DNA of 64,000 nucleotides from assembly GCA_964475125.1 (NCBI GenBank), contig CAYYWP010000001.1:14894-78893 (forward strand), read 5' to 3'. Each line of letters begins with the position of its first letter. Positions within the stretch are counted from its first letter, which is position 1. Below are positions 46,452 through 55,398 of this stretch, piece by piece. The notes below the pieces were generated by a model. The model made no database searches, was not told the origin of the DNA, and was given only the letters and a program-made list of their open reading frames with translations. The translations under genes and the position numbers were made by a program. This DNA is from CAYYWP01 sp964475125. GTDB lineage: Bacteria > Desulfobacterota > Binatia > HRBIN30 > CADEER01.

Positions 46452-46943
46452 ATGGCCCAACACGAGTCGTTTCATATTCACGTCAGCAAGGACTACCTCA
46501 AGTTCTCGGCCGCGCACTTCATGGCCTACCCCGGCTTTCGCGAGCGCCTGCACGGCCATAACTACCGGCTGTCGATCGCCTTGCACGGTCAGCTCGGCGC
46601 CCAGGGCTACGTGGTCGATTTCGGCATCGTCAAGAAGATCGCCCGCCGCCTGTGCGAGCGACTCGACGAACGCGTGCTCATTCCGAGTCGGAGCGATTGT
46701 CTGACGATCGTCACCGGACCCGACGCCGTCATTGTGCGCTACGAGCGCGACGAGTTTCGTTTTCCGCTCGGCGACGTGTTCTTGATCCCCATCGTCCACA
46801 CGTCGGTGGAGGAAATCGCACGCTATCTGACCGGCGAGCTGCGCCGCGAGCTCGACGCCGAGGGCATCGGTTCGCTCCACACCCTCGAGGTCGCGGTCGA
46901 AGAGAGCTTCGGCCAACAGGCTGTCTACCAATGCGAGGGCTGA
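46452..46943 (+). CDS. 6-Pyruvoyltetrahydropterin synthase/QueD family protein lacking the usual catalytic cysteine
   Basis: A 163-residue T-fold enzyme. The three zinc-binding histidines are H22 in FSAAHF and H34 and H36 in RLHGHNY. QueD and PTPS usually have a catalytic Cys a few residues before HGH; here that region is GFRERLHGHNY with no cysteine and a Glu at 31. Some PTPS-III enzymes use Glu in place of Cys, so activity is possible. The C-terminal VAVEESFGQQAVY keeps the substrate-binding Glu. Queuosine or folate-precursor function cannot be chosen from sequence. The ATG at 46452 is preferred to a GTG at 46407. Confidence 0.88.
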   Translation: MAQHESFHIHVSKDYLKFSAAHFMAYPGFRERLHGHNYRLSIALHGQLGAQGYVVDFGIVKKIARRLCERLDERVLIPSRSDCLTIVTGPDAVIVRYERDEFRFPLGDVFLIPIVHTSVEEIARYLTGELRRELDAEGIGSLHTLEVAVEESFGQQAVYQCEG

Positions 46944-46946
46944 GGC

Positions 46947-47237
46947 ATGTCGGGCCACGCCGGTCTCGCGACGCTGCTGCTCGCCCTGACGTGTGCCGCC
47001 TGTGACGCGCGCCTTCCCGAGCCCGAGTCGGCGGGCGCCCAGCTCTACGCCATCCGATGCGGCGGCTGCCATCGCCTCTACGCGCCGCAGAGTATGACCG
47101 GTCCGATGTGGAAAGTGACGCTGGCGCGCATGCAAGGCGAGCTGACGCGGCGCGGCATCGAGCCGCTCACGGCAGATGAGACGGCGACGCTGACCGCCTA
47201 TCTCGAATCGCACAGCGCCAGGCCTGGATCGCAATGA
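46947..47237 (+). CDS. Small c-type cytochrome, probably membrane-anchored
   Basis: A 96-residue protein with one heme c site, CGGCH at residues 38-42, and candidate methionine ligands M50 and M54 in QSMTGPMWKV. The N terminus (GLATLLLALTCAACD) is hydrophobic and ends in a Cys-rich patch; it is a signal or lipid anchor. MWKVTLARMQ... and the C-terminal LTADETATLTAYLESH follow the short cytochrome c pattern. It has GAGG 5 bp before the ATG and overlaps pepA by 4 bp. The redox partner is unknown. Confidence 0.85.
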   Translation: MSGHAGLATLLLALTCAACDARLPEPESAGAQLYAIRCGGCHRLYAPQSMTGPMWKVTLARMQGELTRRGIEPLTADETATLTAYLESHSARPGSQ

Positions 47238-48757
47238 CTGTCGTTCGCCTCGCCGCTACTCCGCCGGCGCCAGGGCGCGCCGACTTGGTGGTCGTTGCCG
47301 CCTGCGGCGCGGCGCATCTCGCCGCCGCACTGCAAGAATTTCCCCTCGCCGCACGCACCCGCCTACGGGCGGACCTGGCGCGACACCGCTTTTCCCCCAG
47401 CCGCGGCCAAGAGTGCCTGGTTCACGCCCCGGACGGGAGCGCCGGAAACGTCCTCTTCGTCGGTGGCAGCTCGCCCCCCGGGGTGTCCTTCTGGTACGAG
47501 GTCGCCGACGCCACCGTTCAACACGCGCTGCGCACGCGAGCGCGACACACCGTCGTCGCCTTGCCACCGTACGATGAGGTCGCCACCGTTCAGGCCGTGG
47601 CGGAAGGCATCGCCCTGGCCCGCTACAGCTTCACACGCTATCGCTCGAGTCCGGGACGCCCTCTGTCGCCGCCGATCACCCTGGCCGTGCGGCACGTCGA
47701 CGCCGCCCGCCGTGCCGCCGTGCGCGGGGCGCAGATCACCGCCCGCGCCACGGCACTGGCGCGCGACCTCACCAATACCCCTGCGGCGGACCTCGGCCCG
47801 CGGGATCTGGCCGCGGCGGCCCGTCGGGTGGCCGGCAATGGCCTGCGCGTGCGGGTCTTCGATCAGCGCGCCCTCGCTCGTCTCGGCATGGGTGCGATCC
47901 TGGGCGTCGGGCGTGGTAGCAGTCAGCCGCCGCGTTTCGTCGAGATGATCTATCGCCCGGCCCGAGCGCGCGGCTGTGTGGCGCTGGTCGGGAAAGGAAT
48001 CACCTTCGATAGCGGCGGGCTGTCGTTGAAGACCGCCGATGCCATGCAGGCACAGAAGCGCGACATGGCCGGCGCGGCGGCCGTCCTGTCCGTCATGTCG
48101 GCGCTGCCGGCGCTGCAACTGCCGCTGGAGGTGCGCGGGTATCTCGCCAGTGCCGAAAACATGCCGAGCGGCAACGCCGTGCGCCCCGGCGACGTCGTGC
48201 GGGCATACAACGGGACGACCATCGAGGTGCTGAACACGGATGCCGAGGGACGTCTGGTGCTCGCCGATGGTCTCTCCTACGCGGCCCGGCGTCGACCCGA
48301 CTGCATCATCGACCTGGCAACCTTGACGGCCGTGGTGCGCACGGCCCTCGGGCCGCGTTGCGCCGCCGTGCTCGGCACCGACCGGCGACTGATCCGCGAG
48401 CTGACCGCCGCCGCGACGGAAGCCAACGAGATGCTGTGGGAGTTGCCGCTGATCGAAGACTATCGGCGCGATATCGACAGCCGCATCGCCGACCTGAAGA
48501 ACGTCGGCGAAGGTCACGCCGGCACGATCGTCGCCGCCCTGTTCCTGCGCGAGTTCGTCGGCGAGGTGCCGTGGGCGCACATCGACTTCTCGAGCACGGT
48601 GATGTCGGAGGGTCTCGCCTGCCACCCAAAGGGTGCCAGCGGGTTCGGCGTGCGGACGCTGCTGCGCTGGCTGGCGCGCCTCGCCGCGGGTCAGCCGGCG
48701 AAGCGGCCCGCGGCGGCGCGCCGCGGGACCACGCGCAGGCCCGCCCGCCGCGCCTGA
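47234..48757 (+). CDS. pepA: Leucyl aminopeptidase (M17)
   Basis: Cytoplasmic dimetal aminopeptidase, 507 residues. The metal and catalytic residues are in GKGITFDSGGLSLK, KRDMAGAAAV and the signature NTDAEGRLVLADGLSY; VGEGHAGTIVAALFL is also typical. A ~25-residue basic tail (PAKRPAAARRGTTRRPARRA) extends beyond the core, and its coding sequence overlaps the convergent cyclase-like gene by 67 bp. The N-terminal half is more diverged than the catalytic C-terminal half, as usual. Confidence 0.94.
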   Translation: MTVVRLAATPPAPGRADLVVVAACGAAHLAAALQEFPLAARTRLRADLARHRFSPSRGQECLVHAPDGSAGNVLFVGGSSPPGVSFWYEVADATVQHALRTRARHTVVALPPYDEVATVQAVAEGIALARYSFTRYRSSPGRPLSPPITLAVRHVDAARRAAVRGAQITARATALARDLTNTPAADLGPRDLAAAARRVAGNGLRVRVFDQRALARLGMGAILGVGRGSSQPPRFVEMIYRPARARGCVALVGKGITFDSGGLSLKTADAMQAQKRDMAGAAAVLSVMSALPALQLPLEVRGYLASAENMPSGNAVRPGDVVRAYNGTTIEVLNTDAEGRLVLADGLSYAARRRPDCIIDLATLTAVVRTALGPRCAAVLGTDRRLIRELTAAATEANEMLWELPLIEDYRRDIDSRIADLKNVGEGHAGTIVAALFLREFVGEVPWAHIDFSSTVMSEGLACHPKGASGFGVRTLLRWLARLAAGQPAKRPAAARRGTTRRPARRA

Positions 48758-49395
48758 ACCCGGTACACGCCGCGCCATTCGGTTCGCCCGCGACCCCCCG
48801 CCCGGGCGGTAAAGACGAAGTCGCCGTCCAGGCGCGCCGCCGCGCTGGCACAGGTCGCCTCATCGACCAGCGTCTCGCCCCCCTGCGCGGCGGCGCAGAG
48901 CCGCTCGGCACGGCCCACCGGTTCGCCAACCGGAATGCCGACATGGCCGCCGCGCGCGCTCAAGTCGGCCAACACGACCTCGCCCGAGGCGACGCCGACC
49001 GCGAGCGCGAGCGCGGCCACGGCCTGGTCGCCGGCCGACAACCAGCGATTGCGTAGCGCCAAGACGGCGCGTTGGAGCGCCGCGGCCGCACGCACGGCGC
49101 GCACCGGATCGTCGCGCCGCGGCGTCGGCACACCGTACAGGAGGCGCACCGTGTCGCCCGAGATCAGATCGATCACGGCTCGCTGTGCGACCGCGACATC
49201 CGCCACCGCGGCGACGAACTCCTGTAACAAGGCGACCACCCGCTGCGGTTCGAGCTGCGCGCCCAGCGCCTCGAAGGCGCGCAGCCGCGTCACCAGCACG
49301 CAGGCGCGCAGTCGTGTCGCTTCGGCCGCCGCACGGCCCACCGCGCGGACACTTGGAGTCGGAGTCGCGGTGCGAGTGCGGTGCCGTTTCGTCAT
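48691..49395 (-). CDS. Degenerate class III adenylate/guanylate cyclase-like protein
   Basis: A 234-residue protein with a recognisable class III cyclase homology domain: VTRLRAFEALGAQLEPQRVVALLQEF, ISGDTVRLLYGVPTP, DDPVRAVRAAAALQRAVLAL, VGVASGEVVLADLSA, VGEPVGRAERLCAAA. The first metal-binding Asp (FADIRGF in active enzymes) is Arg (VTRLRAF), and the transition-state Asn position (DAVNLAARL) is Gly (EPVGRAERL). It is therefore probably catalytically dead and may act as a sensor or regulatory module. There is no sensor or membrane domain. Its end overlaps pepA convergently. Confidence 0.8.
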   Translation of the reverse strand: MTKRHRTRTATPTPSVRAVGRAAAEATRLRACVLVTRLRAFEALGAQLEPQRVVALLQEFVAAVADVAVAQRAVIDLISGDTVRLLYGVPTPRRDDPVRAVRAAAALQRAVLALRNRWLSAGDQAVAALALAVGVASGEVVLADLSARGGHVGIPVGEPVGRAERLCAAAQGGETLVDEATCASAAARLDGDFVFTARAGGRGRTEWRGVYRVQARRAGLRVVPRRAAAGRFAG

Positions 49396-49653
49396 ATGGC
49401 GCTGCCCCGCAACCCGATGCCGAGGAGCAGCCGCCACTGCGGCTGCCGGCACTGCCGGCACGGCACTCCTACACCGCCACCGTGCCCCGGCACGCCGCGC
49501 CGCGGCCAGACCCGATCGCTCAACCTGCACACGTGCCCGCTCATTCGTACCACCGCCATCCTCGATACGCAGCGGCGCATGCTTGCATACGCGCTGGCCG
49601 CAACACGTGTCAACCTTGCAGCTGCGCGGAGCACGCGTCATGGACGTCATGCC

Positions 49654-50439
49654 ATGTGCTGCATGTGCGCGATCGCGGCGCTTGGGCTCGCCCTGCCGTT
49701 CGCACTGACGGCCGCTGCGCTGCGCGCGGAGGATCTACCGGCCTTCCTCGCTGCAGCCGACGCCGCGGCGCGCCCGGCCGAGATCGTGCGCGCAGACGGC
49801 GAGCTTCTCAGCCGCTCGCCCGCGGGGACTCGCCGCCAGCAAGTCGCCCTGGTGCGACGGCCGAATGGCGATCTGTACGTCGAGCTGGCGCCGAGCGGGG
49901 TACGCGCCCTGCTGCCCAGCGCATCGCAAGCGCAGTGGGTTCCGACGCGCAACGCGCCGCAATCCCCGCTGTCCCCCGCTACCTCGCTGCCCGGTAGCGA
50001 CTTCAGCGCTGCCGATCTGCAACCCTTCGACGCCACTCGCTGGACCGCGCCGACCGTCGTCGATCGCACGGAGGAGGAAATCACCATCTCCTGCCATCCC
50101 ACCGACGGCTCATACAGCCTCGCCGTTCTGACCTTCGATCGCGAGCGCCACGTGCTGCTCAAGGCGCTGCTATACCAGGAGAACCTCCGCAACTTGGTCA
50201 AACTACGGCGCGAGAGCGGCCATGTGCAGGTTGCAGGTGCCTGGTTGCCGACGGAGATCAGCGTCGAACATTTCCCGCTGCGCGCCACCAGTTCGATCTC
50301 CCTGCGCTGGGCGACCGCGCCGGAGCTCGTCGCGGTGTTCGATCAGAACGCCCTGACGCGGCCGTCGCCGCTGCACTTTCCAGATCGCGACGCAGCAGCT
50401 TCGGGGACCGTCGCGCTGCCGTCTGGAGCGGCGGACTGA
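49654..50439 (+). CDS. LolA-like outer-membrane lipoprotein-sorting family protein
   Basis: A 261-residue exported protein. A Cys-rich hydrophobic signal segment (MCCMCAIAALGLALPFALTAAALRA) is followed by DLPAFLAAADAAARPAE. The mature part looks like the LolA-like family with the run YSLAVLTFDRERHVLLKAL and VAGAWLPTEISVEHF, then a TSISLRW strand. Members of this family are often beside RND exporters; none is present here. The ATG at 49654 gives the best signal; other ATGs lie upstream. The lipid or protein cargo is unknown. Confidence 0.72.
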   Translation: MCCMCAIAALGLALPFALTAAALRAEDLPAFLAAADAAARPAEIVRADGELLSRSPAGTRRQQVALVRRPNGDLYVELAPSGVRALLPSASQAQWVPTRNAPQSPLSPATSLPGSDFSAADLQPFDATRWTAPTVVDRTEEEITISCHPTDGSYSLAVLTFDRERHVLLKALLYQENLRNLVKLRRESGHVQVAGAWLPTEISVEHFPLRATSSISLRWATAPELVAVFDQNALTRPSPLHFPDRDAAASGTVALPSGAAD

Positions 50440-50584
50440 GCCACCGCCAGGGCACGACCGACCGAACCGACCTCGCGCAGCGCACGGCATGCCGCAGCCC
50501 GGCAGAGCTGTAGCCGTTTATTGCGCCTGCCGGCCGACCGACGTCCAGAACCATCCGATTTCCGGCTCAGGGCGTAGAATATTC

Positions 50585-50614
50585 GTGTACAGCAGGTGCG
50601 GATTCCTGCTACAC
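50585..50614 (+). promoter_or_regulatory. Leader hairpin before the modular secreted gene
   Basis: GTGTA..GCAGG (50585-50596, with a 2-base bulge) pairs with CCTGCTACAC (50605-50614) around an 8-base loop. It lies 53 bp before the start codon, downstream of a -10-like TAGAAT at 50575-50580. Role unknown. Confidence 0.35.
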
Positions 50615-50666
50615 ACATCCGTCATTTCCTGACTTCTCTGCACTGCGGCCTCGGGGGAGGGTAAGC

Positions 50667-53600
50667 ATGCGCCGGCAATCGGAACGGGCAACCGCCACAC
50701 GTCTCGCCATTTTCATCGTCCTCGGCGCCCTGTTCACCAGCCGCTTACCGGCTGCGGCCCAGCAGTGCGTGGGCGACTGCAATGGCGATGGCTCGGTCAC
50801 CATCGACGAGCTCATAACCGGCGTGAACATCGTCTTGGAGATCCTGCCACTCAGCGCCTGTCCGGCCGTGCAGTGCAATCCGCCTGCGCCCCCGACGGTC
50901 GACTGCCTCACGCAGGCGGTCAACAACGGACTGTTCGGCTGTCCGGCGCCACCGATCCTGCGAGGCGCCTCGAAGTCGAGCTCGGTGGCGGTGAGCGACG
51001 ACGAGACAGTCGTGCTCATGGCCAATCCGGAAGCCGGGACGGTCTCCATCTTCTCCACCGATACCGCGGGCTCTGCCGCGGGACTCGGCGCCGCCAAACG
51101 ACAGGAGCTGCCTACCGGCGAGGAGCCGGTCGCCATCGTCATCCACCCCGACAACGACACGGCCTTCGTCGCCAACCGCGGCGCCGCTACGGTGACGCGG
51201 GTGGAGGGCCTGCACGCCGGTACGGCCGCCGCGACCATCGCGCTGGACGTCGGCTCCGAGCCGACCGCCCTGGCGCTGTCTCCCACCGGCAAGCTGTTGT
51301 TCGTCTCCGAATGGGCGGAGGGACGAGTGTCCGTCGTCGATACCGAGTCGATGACCATCCTCGGCACCGTCGTGGCGCGTAACCCGCGCGCCGTCGCCGT
51401 CACCAACGACGGCGACGCCGATGACGAGGACGAAACCCTCATCGTCGCTGAATTTTATGGCGCGCCGAACCCCGACATCAGCGGTTGCCCGAGCGACAAC
51501 AGCGAGGTCTGCGACACCGGACGCCTCGGCCGCGTGTTGCGCTTCCCGCTGAGCGACTTCGAACCCGAGGCCCCGCTCATCTTCCGACCGCTCGACAGCG
51601 GCTTCGCGCCCAGCACCAGTCCCCCGAACGCCCCGACGGTCATGACGGCGCCCAATCAGCTCTACAGCGCCGCCATCCAGGGCGGCAAAGTCTACGTCAC
51701 CTCCGTCTCGGCCTCGCCGCAGCCGCCGATCAACTTCCAGACCAACGTCTTTCCGGTCCTCTACGTCGGCGATCTCAGCAGCGGCATGGAAGACCTCTCC
51801 AACGTCGGCACTGCCAACATCGCCCGCTTGGCGTTCGATCAAGTCGCCGAGCGGCCGCGGTTCCTGCAGGAGATCGTCGACCTCGATTTCGACGGCGACT
51901 CGAACGTCGCCTACGTCGTCTCGCGCGCCGCCGACATCGTCCAGCGCCTGACCTACGATCCCGTCGACGGCATCATCATCGGCACCGACGACGTCAAGCA
52001 AATCAACGTCGCACCGAATTGCCAGAACCCGATCGGCATCGCCGTCGCTGCCGACAGCCGTCGCGCGTACGTCAACTGCTGGATCACCCGCCGCCTCGGC
52101 GTCATCGACCTCGAAGCACAGGAGCTGACCCAACTCGTTCAGTCCTCCCCTCTGCCGGCGCCGGGCTCGCTGGAAGAAGAAGTCAGCCTCGGCCGGCGCT
52201 TCTACTTCACCGGCCGCGGGCGCTGGTCGAACAACGGCGACGGCTACTCTTCCTGCGGCTCCTGCCACCCCGATGCCCTGAGTGACAACATCACCTGGTC
52301 GTTCGCCGCCGGGCCGCGCCAGACTACCTCCATGGACGGCTCGTTCTCCCATGGGCCGGGGCCGCAGCAGCAACGCATCTTCAATTGGACCGGCATCTTC
52401 GACGAGATTCACGATTTCGAGCGCAACACCCGTAGTGTCTCAGGCGGCCTGGGTGCGATTACCATCTCCGAGACCGACATGTGCGGCAACCTCGCGCAAG
52501 AGGAGCAGGTGCCGCTGCCCGGCGATGGCCTCGGCCTGCCGGTGAAGGTCGTGCAGGATACCACGCCGGGTATCTGCACCACCGACTGGGACAAGATCGA
52601 CGCCTTTGTGCGCACCCTCCGCCCGCCGCGAGCACTGCGTGATCTCGATCCCGACTTGGTCGCACAAGGCGCTGCGCTGTTCGCCGGGCGCGCCGCCTGT
52701 ACGACCTGCCACGGCGGACCGGCCTTCACCGCCGCGCACCGCTTCTGGACACCGTCGCTGATCAACAACGACATGTTGATGATCACCCCGTTCGAGCCGC
52801 CAACCGACGACCCGTTCTGGTCACTCAATCCGTTCCAGATCAGCGGCGAGGTGCTGATGTCCGAGGCCATGCCGGTGGCGCCCAACGAGGTCACCTGCGG
52901 CCTGCGCAACGTCGGCAGCTTCGGCATCCCCGGCGATCAGCCCGGCACCGAGGCACTCGAAAAACGCGCCAGCGGCACCGTCGCCCAGGGCGCCGGAGGG
53001 TTCAACATCCCGGCGCTGTACGGCCTGTCGGTCGGCGCGCCGTACTTCCACCACGGACAGGCGGCGACGCTCGATGACCTGGTGTTCGATCCCAAGTGGG
53101 ACAGCCACCTGCGGGCCGGTAATCCCAACCTCGGACAGTTGACGAATCTCGAACGTGCGGCGCTGGTCTCCTACCTGCTCTCGATCGACGCTCACGCGCC
53201 AGAGCCGGCACTGATTCCGGGCCGCCAAGGCTGCCCCGAGGAGTTCCCCACCTTCGTCGCCAGCCTCGACGGTGCGCAGGAGGTCGACCCGCCGGTGACC
53301 ACCGAAGCCAGCGGCCGGGCGATCTTCCAGCTCAACGCCGACAAGACGGAGCTGACCTACGAGGTCATCATCAGCGACCTGACACCGGACCAGATCCTAC
53401 AGGCGCACCTGCACGTCGGACCGCGCGGCTTCAACGGGCCGGTGGTCTTCTTCCTCGCCGATGCGCCACCCCCGACCATGGTCCTGCGCGGCAGCCTCGA
53501 CGCGGCGGACCTCATTCCGAGGCCGGACGTCAGCGTCGACGATTTCGCCGACTTCATCGCCGCCCTCGAAGCGGGCGACGTCTATGTGAACGTCCACACT

Positions 53601-55208
53601 ATGGCTCATCCCGCCGGCGAGATCCGCGGCCAGGTGCAAGCGCCGATTCGTATTCTGGCATCCCTGAGCGGGGACCAGGAGGTTCCCGTGGAGCCGACGA
53701 CCGCCACCGGCAGCGCCGAGTTCCGGCTCAGCGCCGATCGGCAGACGCTGAGCTACTCGCTCGACGTGCAGGGCATCGCGCCGGATCAGATTCTTCAGGC
53801 CCATCTGCACGTCGCTCCGCGAGGCTTCAACGGACCCGTGGTCCTCTTCCTTGCCGCTGGACCGCCGAGCGCCCTGCCGTTGCGCGGCACGCTGACGGCA
53901 GCCGACCTGATTCCACAGCCGGACGTGAGCGTCATCGACTTCGACGACTTCGTCGACGCCCTGCTCGCTGGCGACGTGTACGCCAACGTTCACACCCAGA
54001 CCGAACCGGCGGGAGAAATCCGCGGCCAGCTCAGCGCGCCAGAGGGCTTCCCGGCCCGACTCTCGGGCGCTCAAGAGGTCGATCCGCCGGTGGTCACCGA
54101 CGCCAGCGGCAAGGCTCGAATGATGCTCAGCGCCGACCAGAGCGAAATCCGCTTCGCCGTGGCGGTCTCCAACTTGCCGGCGGAAAGTATTCTGCAAGCG
54201 CACATCCACGTCGCGCCGCGGGGGTTCAACGGCGGGGTGGTTTTCTTCCTGGCCGACAGCGGCTTCGCCGGCCTGCGCATGGGCAGACTGACGGCAGCGA
54301 ACCTCATCCCGATTCCCGAAGCCGGCATCGAGACCTTTGCCGACTTCCTGGCCGCGCTGCGCGCCGGCGACACCTACGTCAATGTCCACACGATCGCTCA
54401 CCCGGCCGGGGAGATCCGCGGTCAGATCGACGCCCCGACCGTCTTCCTCGCGGGCCTGGATGGCGGGCAAGAGGTGCCGCCCGTCACCACGGCCGCCAGC
54501 GGTCGCTCACGCATCGTGCTCAACGCCGAAGGAACGGCGTTGCGCTTCGCCCTCGCCGTCAACGACCTGCCGGCTGACGACATCCTGCAGGCGCACATCC
54601 ACGTCGGCCCACCGGACATGAACGGCCCGGTGGCCTTGTTCCTCGCCGAATCGAGTTTCAACGGCCTGCGCGTCGGCACCCTGACGGCCGCGGACTATCT
54701 CTCGCCACCGGGTTTCCCAACCTACGCCGACTTCCTGGGGGCGTTGCGAGTCCAGAACACCTACGCCAATGTGCACACCGTCGCCCACATGGACGGCGAA
54801 ATACGCGGTCGCATCCTGGCGCCCCTGACGTTCGATGCCCTGCTGAGCGGGGCGCAAGAAGTGCCGCCGGTCGAGAGCATGGCCAGCGGCACTGGCCGCG
54901 TGGTCATCAGCACCGACCGCCAGGCGTTCCGCTTCGCCCTCGCGGTCAAGAACCTGCCGGCCGATCAGATCCTGCAAGCGCACATCCACGTCGGTCCGAT
55001 CGACATGAACGGCGCCGTCGCTTTCTTCCTCGCCGATATGGGCTTCGTCGGGCCGGTGATCGGTACGCGTACGCCGGCCGACTTCATCATGTCGCCGGAG
55101 GTGCCGACCTACGCCGATTTCGTCGGCGCCCTGCTCGGCGGCGGCACCTACATGAACGTCCATACCCTGACACACATGGACGGGGAGATCCGCCGCCAAC
55201 TCGAATGA
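50667..55208 (+). CDS. Giant secreted modular protein: EF-hand/dockerin-like, beta-propeller, diheme cytochrome, five CHRD repeats
   Basis: A 1513-residue secreted protein. A signal peptide (residues 1-32) ends before CVGDCNGDGSVTIDE, an EF-hand loop D37-E48 in a dockerin-like Cys-rich module. Residues ~105-480 are a YncE-like beta-propeller (VSIFSTDTAG, VAIVIHPDNDTAFVANRG, LFVSEWAEGRVSVVD). CGSCH at 530-534 and CTTCH at 678-682 are heme c sites in a MauG/peroxidase-like region (FNIPALYGLSVGAPYFHHGQ). Residues ~860-1513 are five CHRD repeats of about 130 residues (LDGAQEVDPPV..., HLHVGPRGFNGPVVFFLA). The ATG has GGGGGAGGG upstream. There is no C-terminal anchor. An electron-transfer or surface-deposit role is inferred. 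Confidence 0.85.
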   Translation: MRRQSERATATRLAIFIVLGALFTSRLPAAAQQCVGDCNGDGSVTIDELITGVNIVLEILPLSACPAVQCNPPAPPTVDCLTQAVNNGLFGCPAPPILRGASKSSSVAVSDDETVVLMANPEAGTVSIFSTDTAGSAAGLGAAKRQELPTGEEPVAIVIHPDNDTAFVANRGAATVTRVEGLHAGTAAATIALDVGSEPTALALSPTGKLLFVSEWAEGRVSVVDTESMTILGTVVARNPRAVAVTNDGDADDEDETLIVAEFYGAPNPDISGCPSDNSEVCDTGRLGRVLRFPLSDFEPEAPLIFRPLDSGFAPSTSPPNAPTVMTAPNQLYSAAIQGGKVYVTSVSASPQPPINFQTNVFPVLYVGDLSSGMEDLSNVGTANIARLAFDQVAERPRFLQEIVDLDFDGDSNVAYVVSRAADIVQRLTYDPVDGIIIGTDDVKQINVAPNCQNPIGIAVAADSRRAYVNCWITRRLGVIDLEAQELTQLVQSSPLPAPGSLEEEVSLGRRFYFTGRGRWSNNGDGYSSCGSCHPDALSDNITWSFAAGPRQTTSMDGSFSHGPGPQQQRIFNWTGIFDEIHDFERNTRSVSGGLGAITISETDMCGNLAQEEQVPLPGDGLGLPVKVVQDTTPGICTTDWDKIDAFVRTLRPPRALRDLDPDLVAQGAALFAGRAACTTCHGGPAFTAAHRFWTPSLINNDMLMITPFEPPTDDPFWSLNPFQISGEVLMSEAMPVAPNEVTCGLRNVGSFGIPGDQPGTEALEKRASGTVAQGAGGFNIPALYGLSVGAPYFHHGQAATLDDLVFDPKWDSHLRAGNPNLGQLTNLERAALVSYLLSIDAHAPEPALIPGRQGCPEEFPTFVASLDGAQEVDPPVTTEASGRAIFQLNADKTELTYEVIISDLTPDQILQAHLHVGPRGFNGPVVFFLADAPPPTMVLRGSLDAADLIPRPDVSVDDFADFIAALEAGDVYVNVHTMAHPAGEIRGQVQAPIRILASLSGDQEVPVEPTTATGSAEFRLSADRQTLSYSLDVQGIAPDQILQAHLHVAPRGFNGPVVLFLAAGPPSALPLRGTLTAADLIPQPDVSVIDFDDFVDALLAGDVYANVHTQTEPAGEIRGQLSAPEGFPARLSGAQEVDPPVVTDASGKARMMLSADQSEIRFAVAVSNLPAESILQAHIHVAPRGFNGGVVFFLADSGFAGLRMGRLTAANLIPIPEAGIETFADFLAALRAGDTYVNVHTIAHPAGEIRGQIDAPTVFLAGLDGGQEVPPVTTAASGRSRIVLNAEGTALRFALAVNDLPADDILQAHIHVGPPDMNGPVALFLAESSFNGLRVGTLTAADYLSPPGFPTYADFLGALRVQNTYANVHTVAHMDGEIRGRILAPLTFDALLSGAQEVPPVESMASGTGRVVISTDRQAFRFALAVKNLPADQILQAHIHVGPIDMNGAVAFFLADMGFVGPVIGTRTPADFIMSPEVPTYADFVGALLGGGTYMNVHTLTHMDGEIRRQLE

Positions 55209-55283
55209 GGAGAGAAAGATGCGGCCCCGACCGACTGAACGCGCTGTCGGGTGCCGCCCCCCGTTCCGAGCGCCGTTGGCGAT

Positions 55284-55356
55284 CCGTTGAAAGGGCCGCT
55301 TTCGTCCTTCCACGGGCTCAGGACAGGTCCTGAGCCCGTCGCGGGTGAGCGAACCG
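55284..55356. repeat. Dispersed palindromic repeat family A
   Basis: ACGGGCTCAGGAC and its exact reverse complement GTCCTGAGCCCGT flank a 2-base centre; an outer end CCGTTGAAAGG lies at the left. It follows the modular gene and precedes the convergent nadA stop. Confidence 0.8.
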
Positions 55357-55398
55357 GCTTCTCCGACGGTCGTTGGGCTCCGAAGCGCTGTGCCTCGC

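Noticed and set aside
50760..50950. Cellulosome-type dockerin
   Set aside because: Only one perfect EF-hand loop with extra cysteines is present and no cohesin gene is visible, so I call it dockerin-like only.
50745..52412. Long - strand open frame of about 555 codons under the modular gene
   Set aside because: Its chain is compositionally biased (Asp/Val/Gly/Arg), has no domain, and the + strand has clear beta-propeller sequence.
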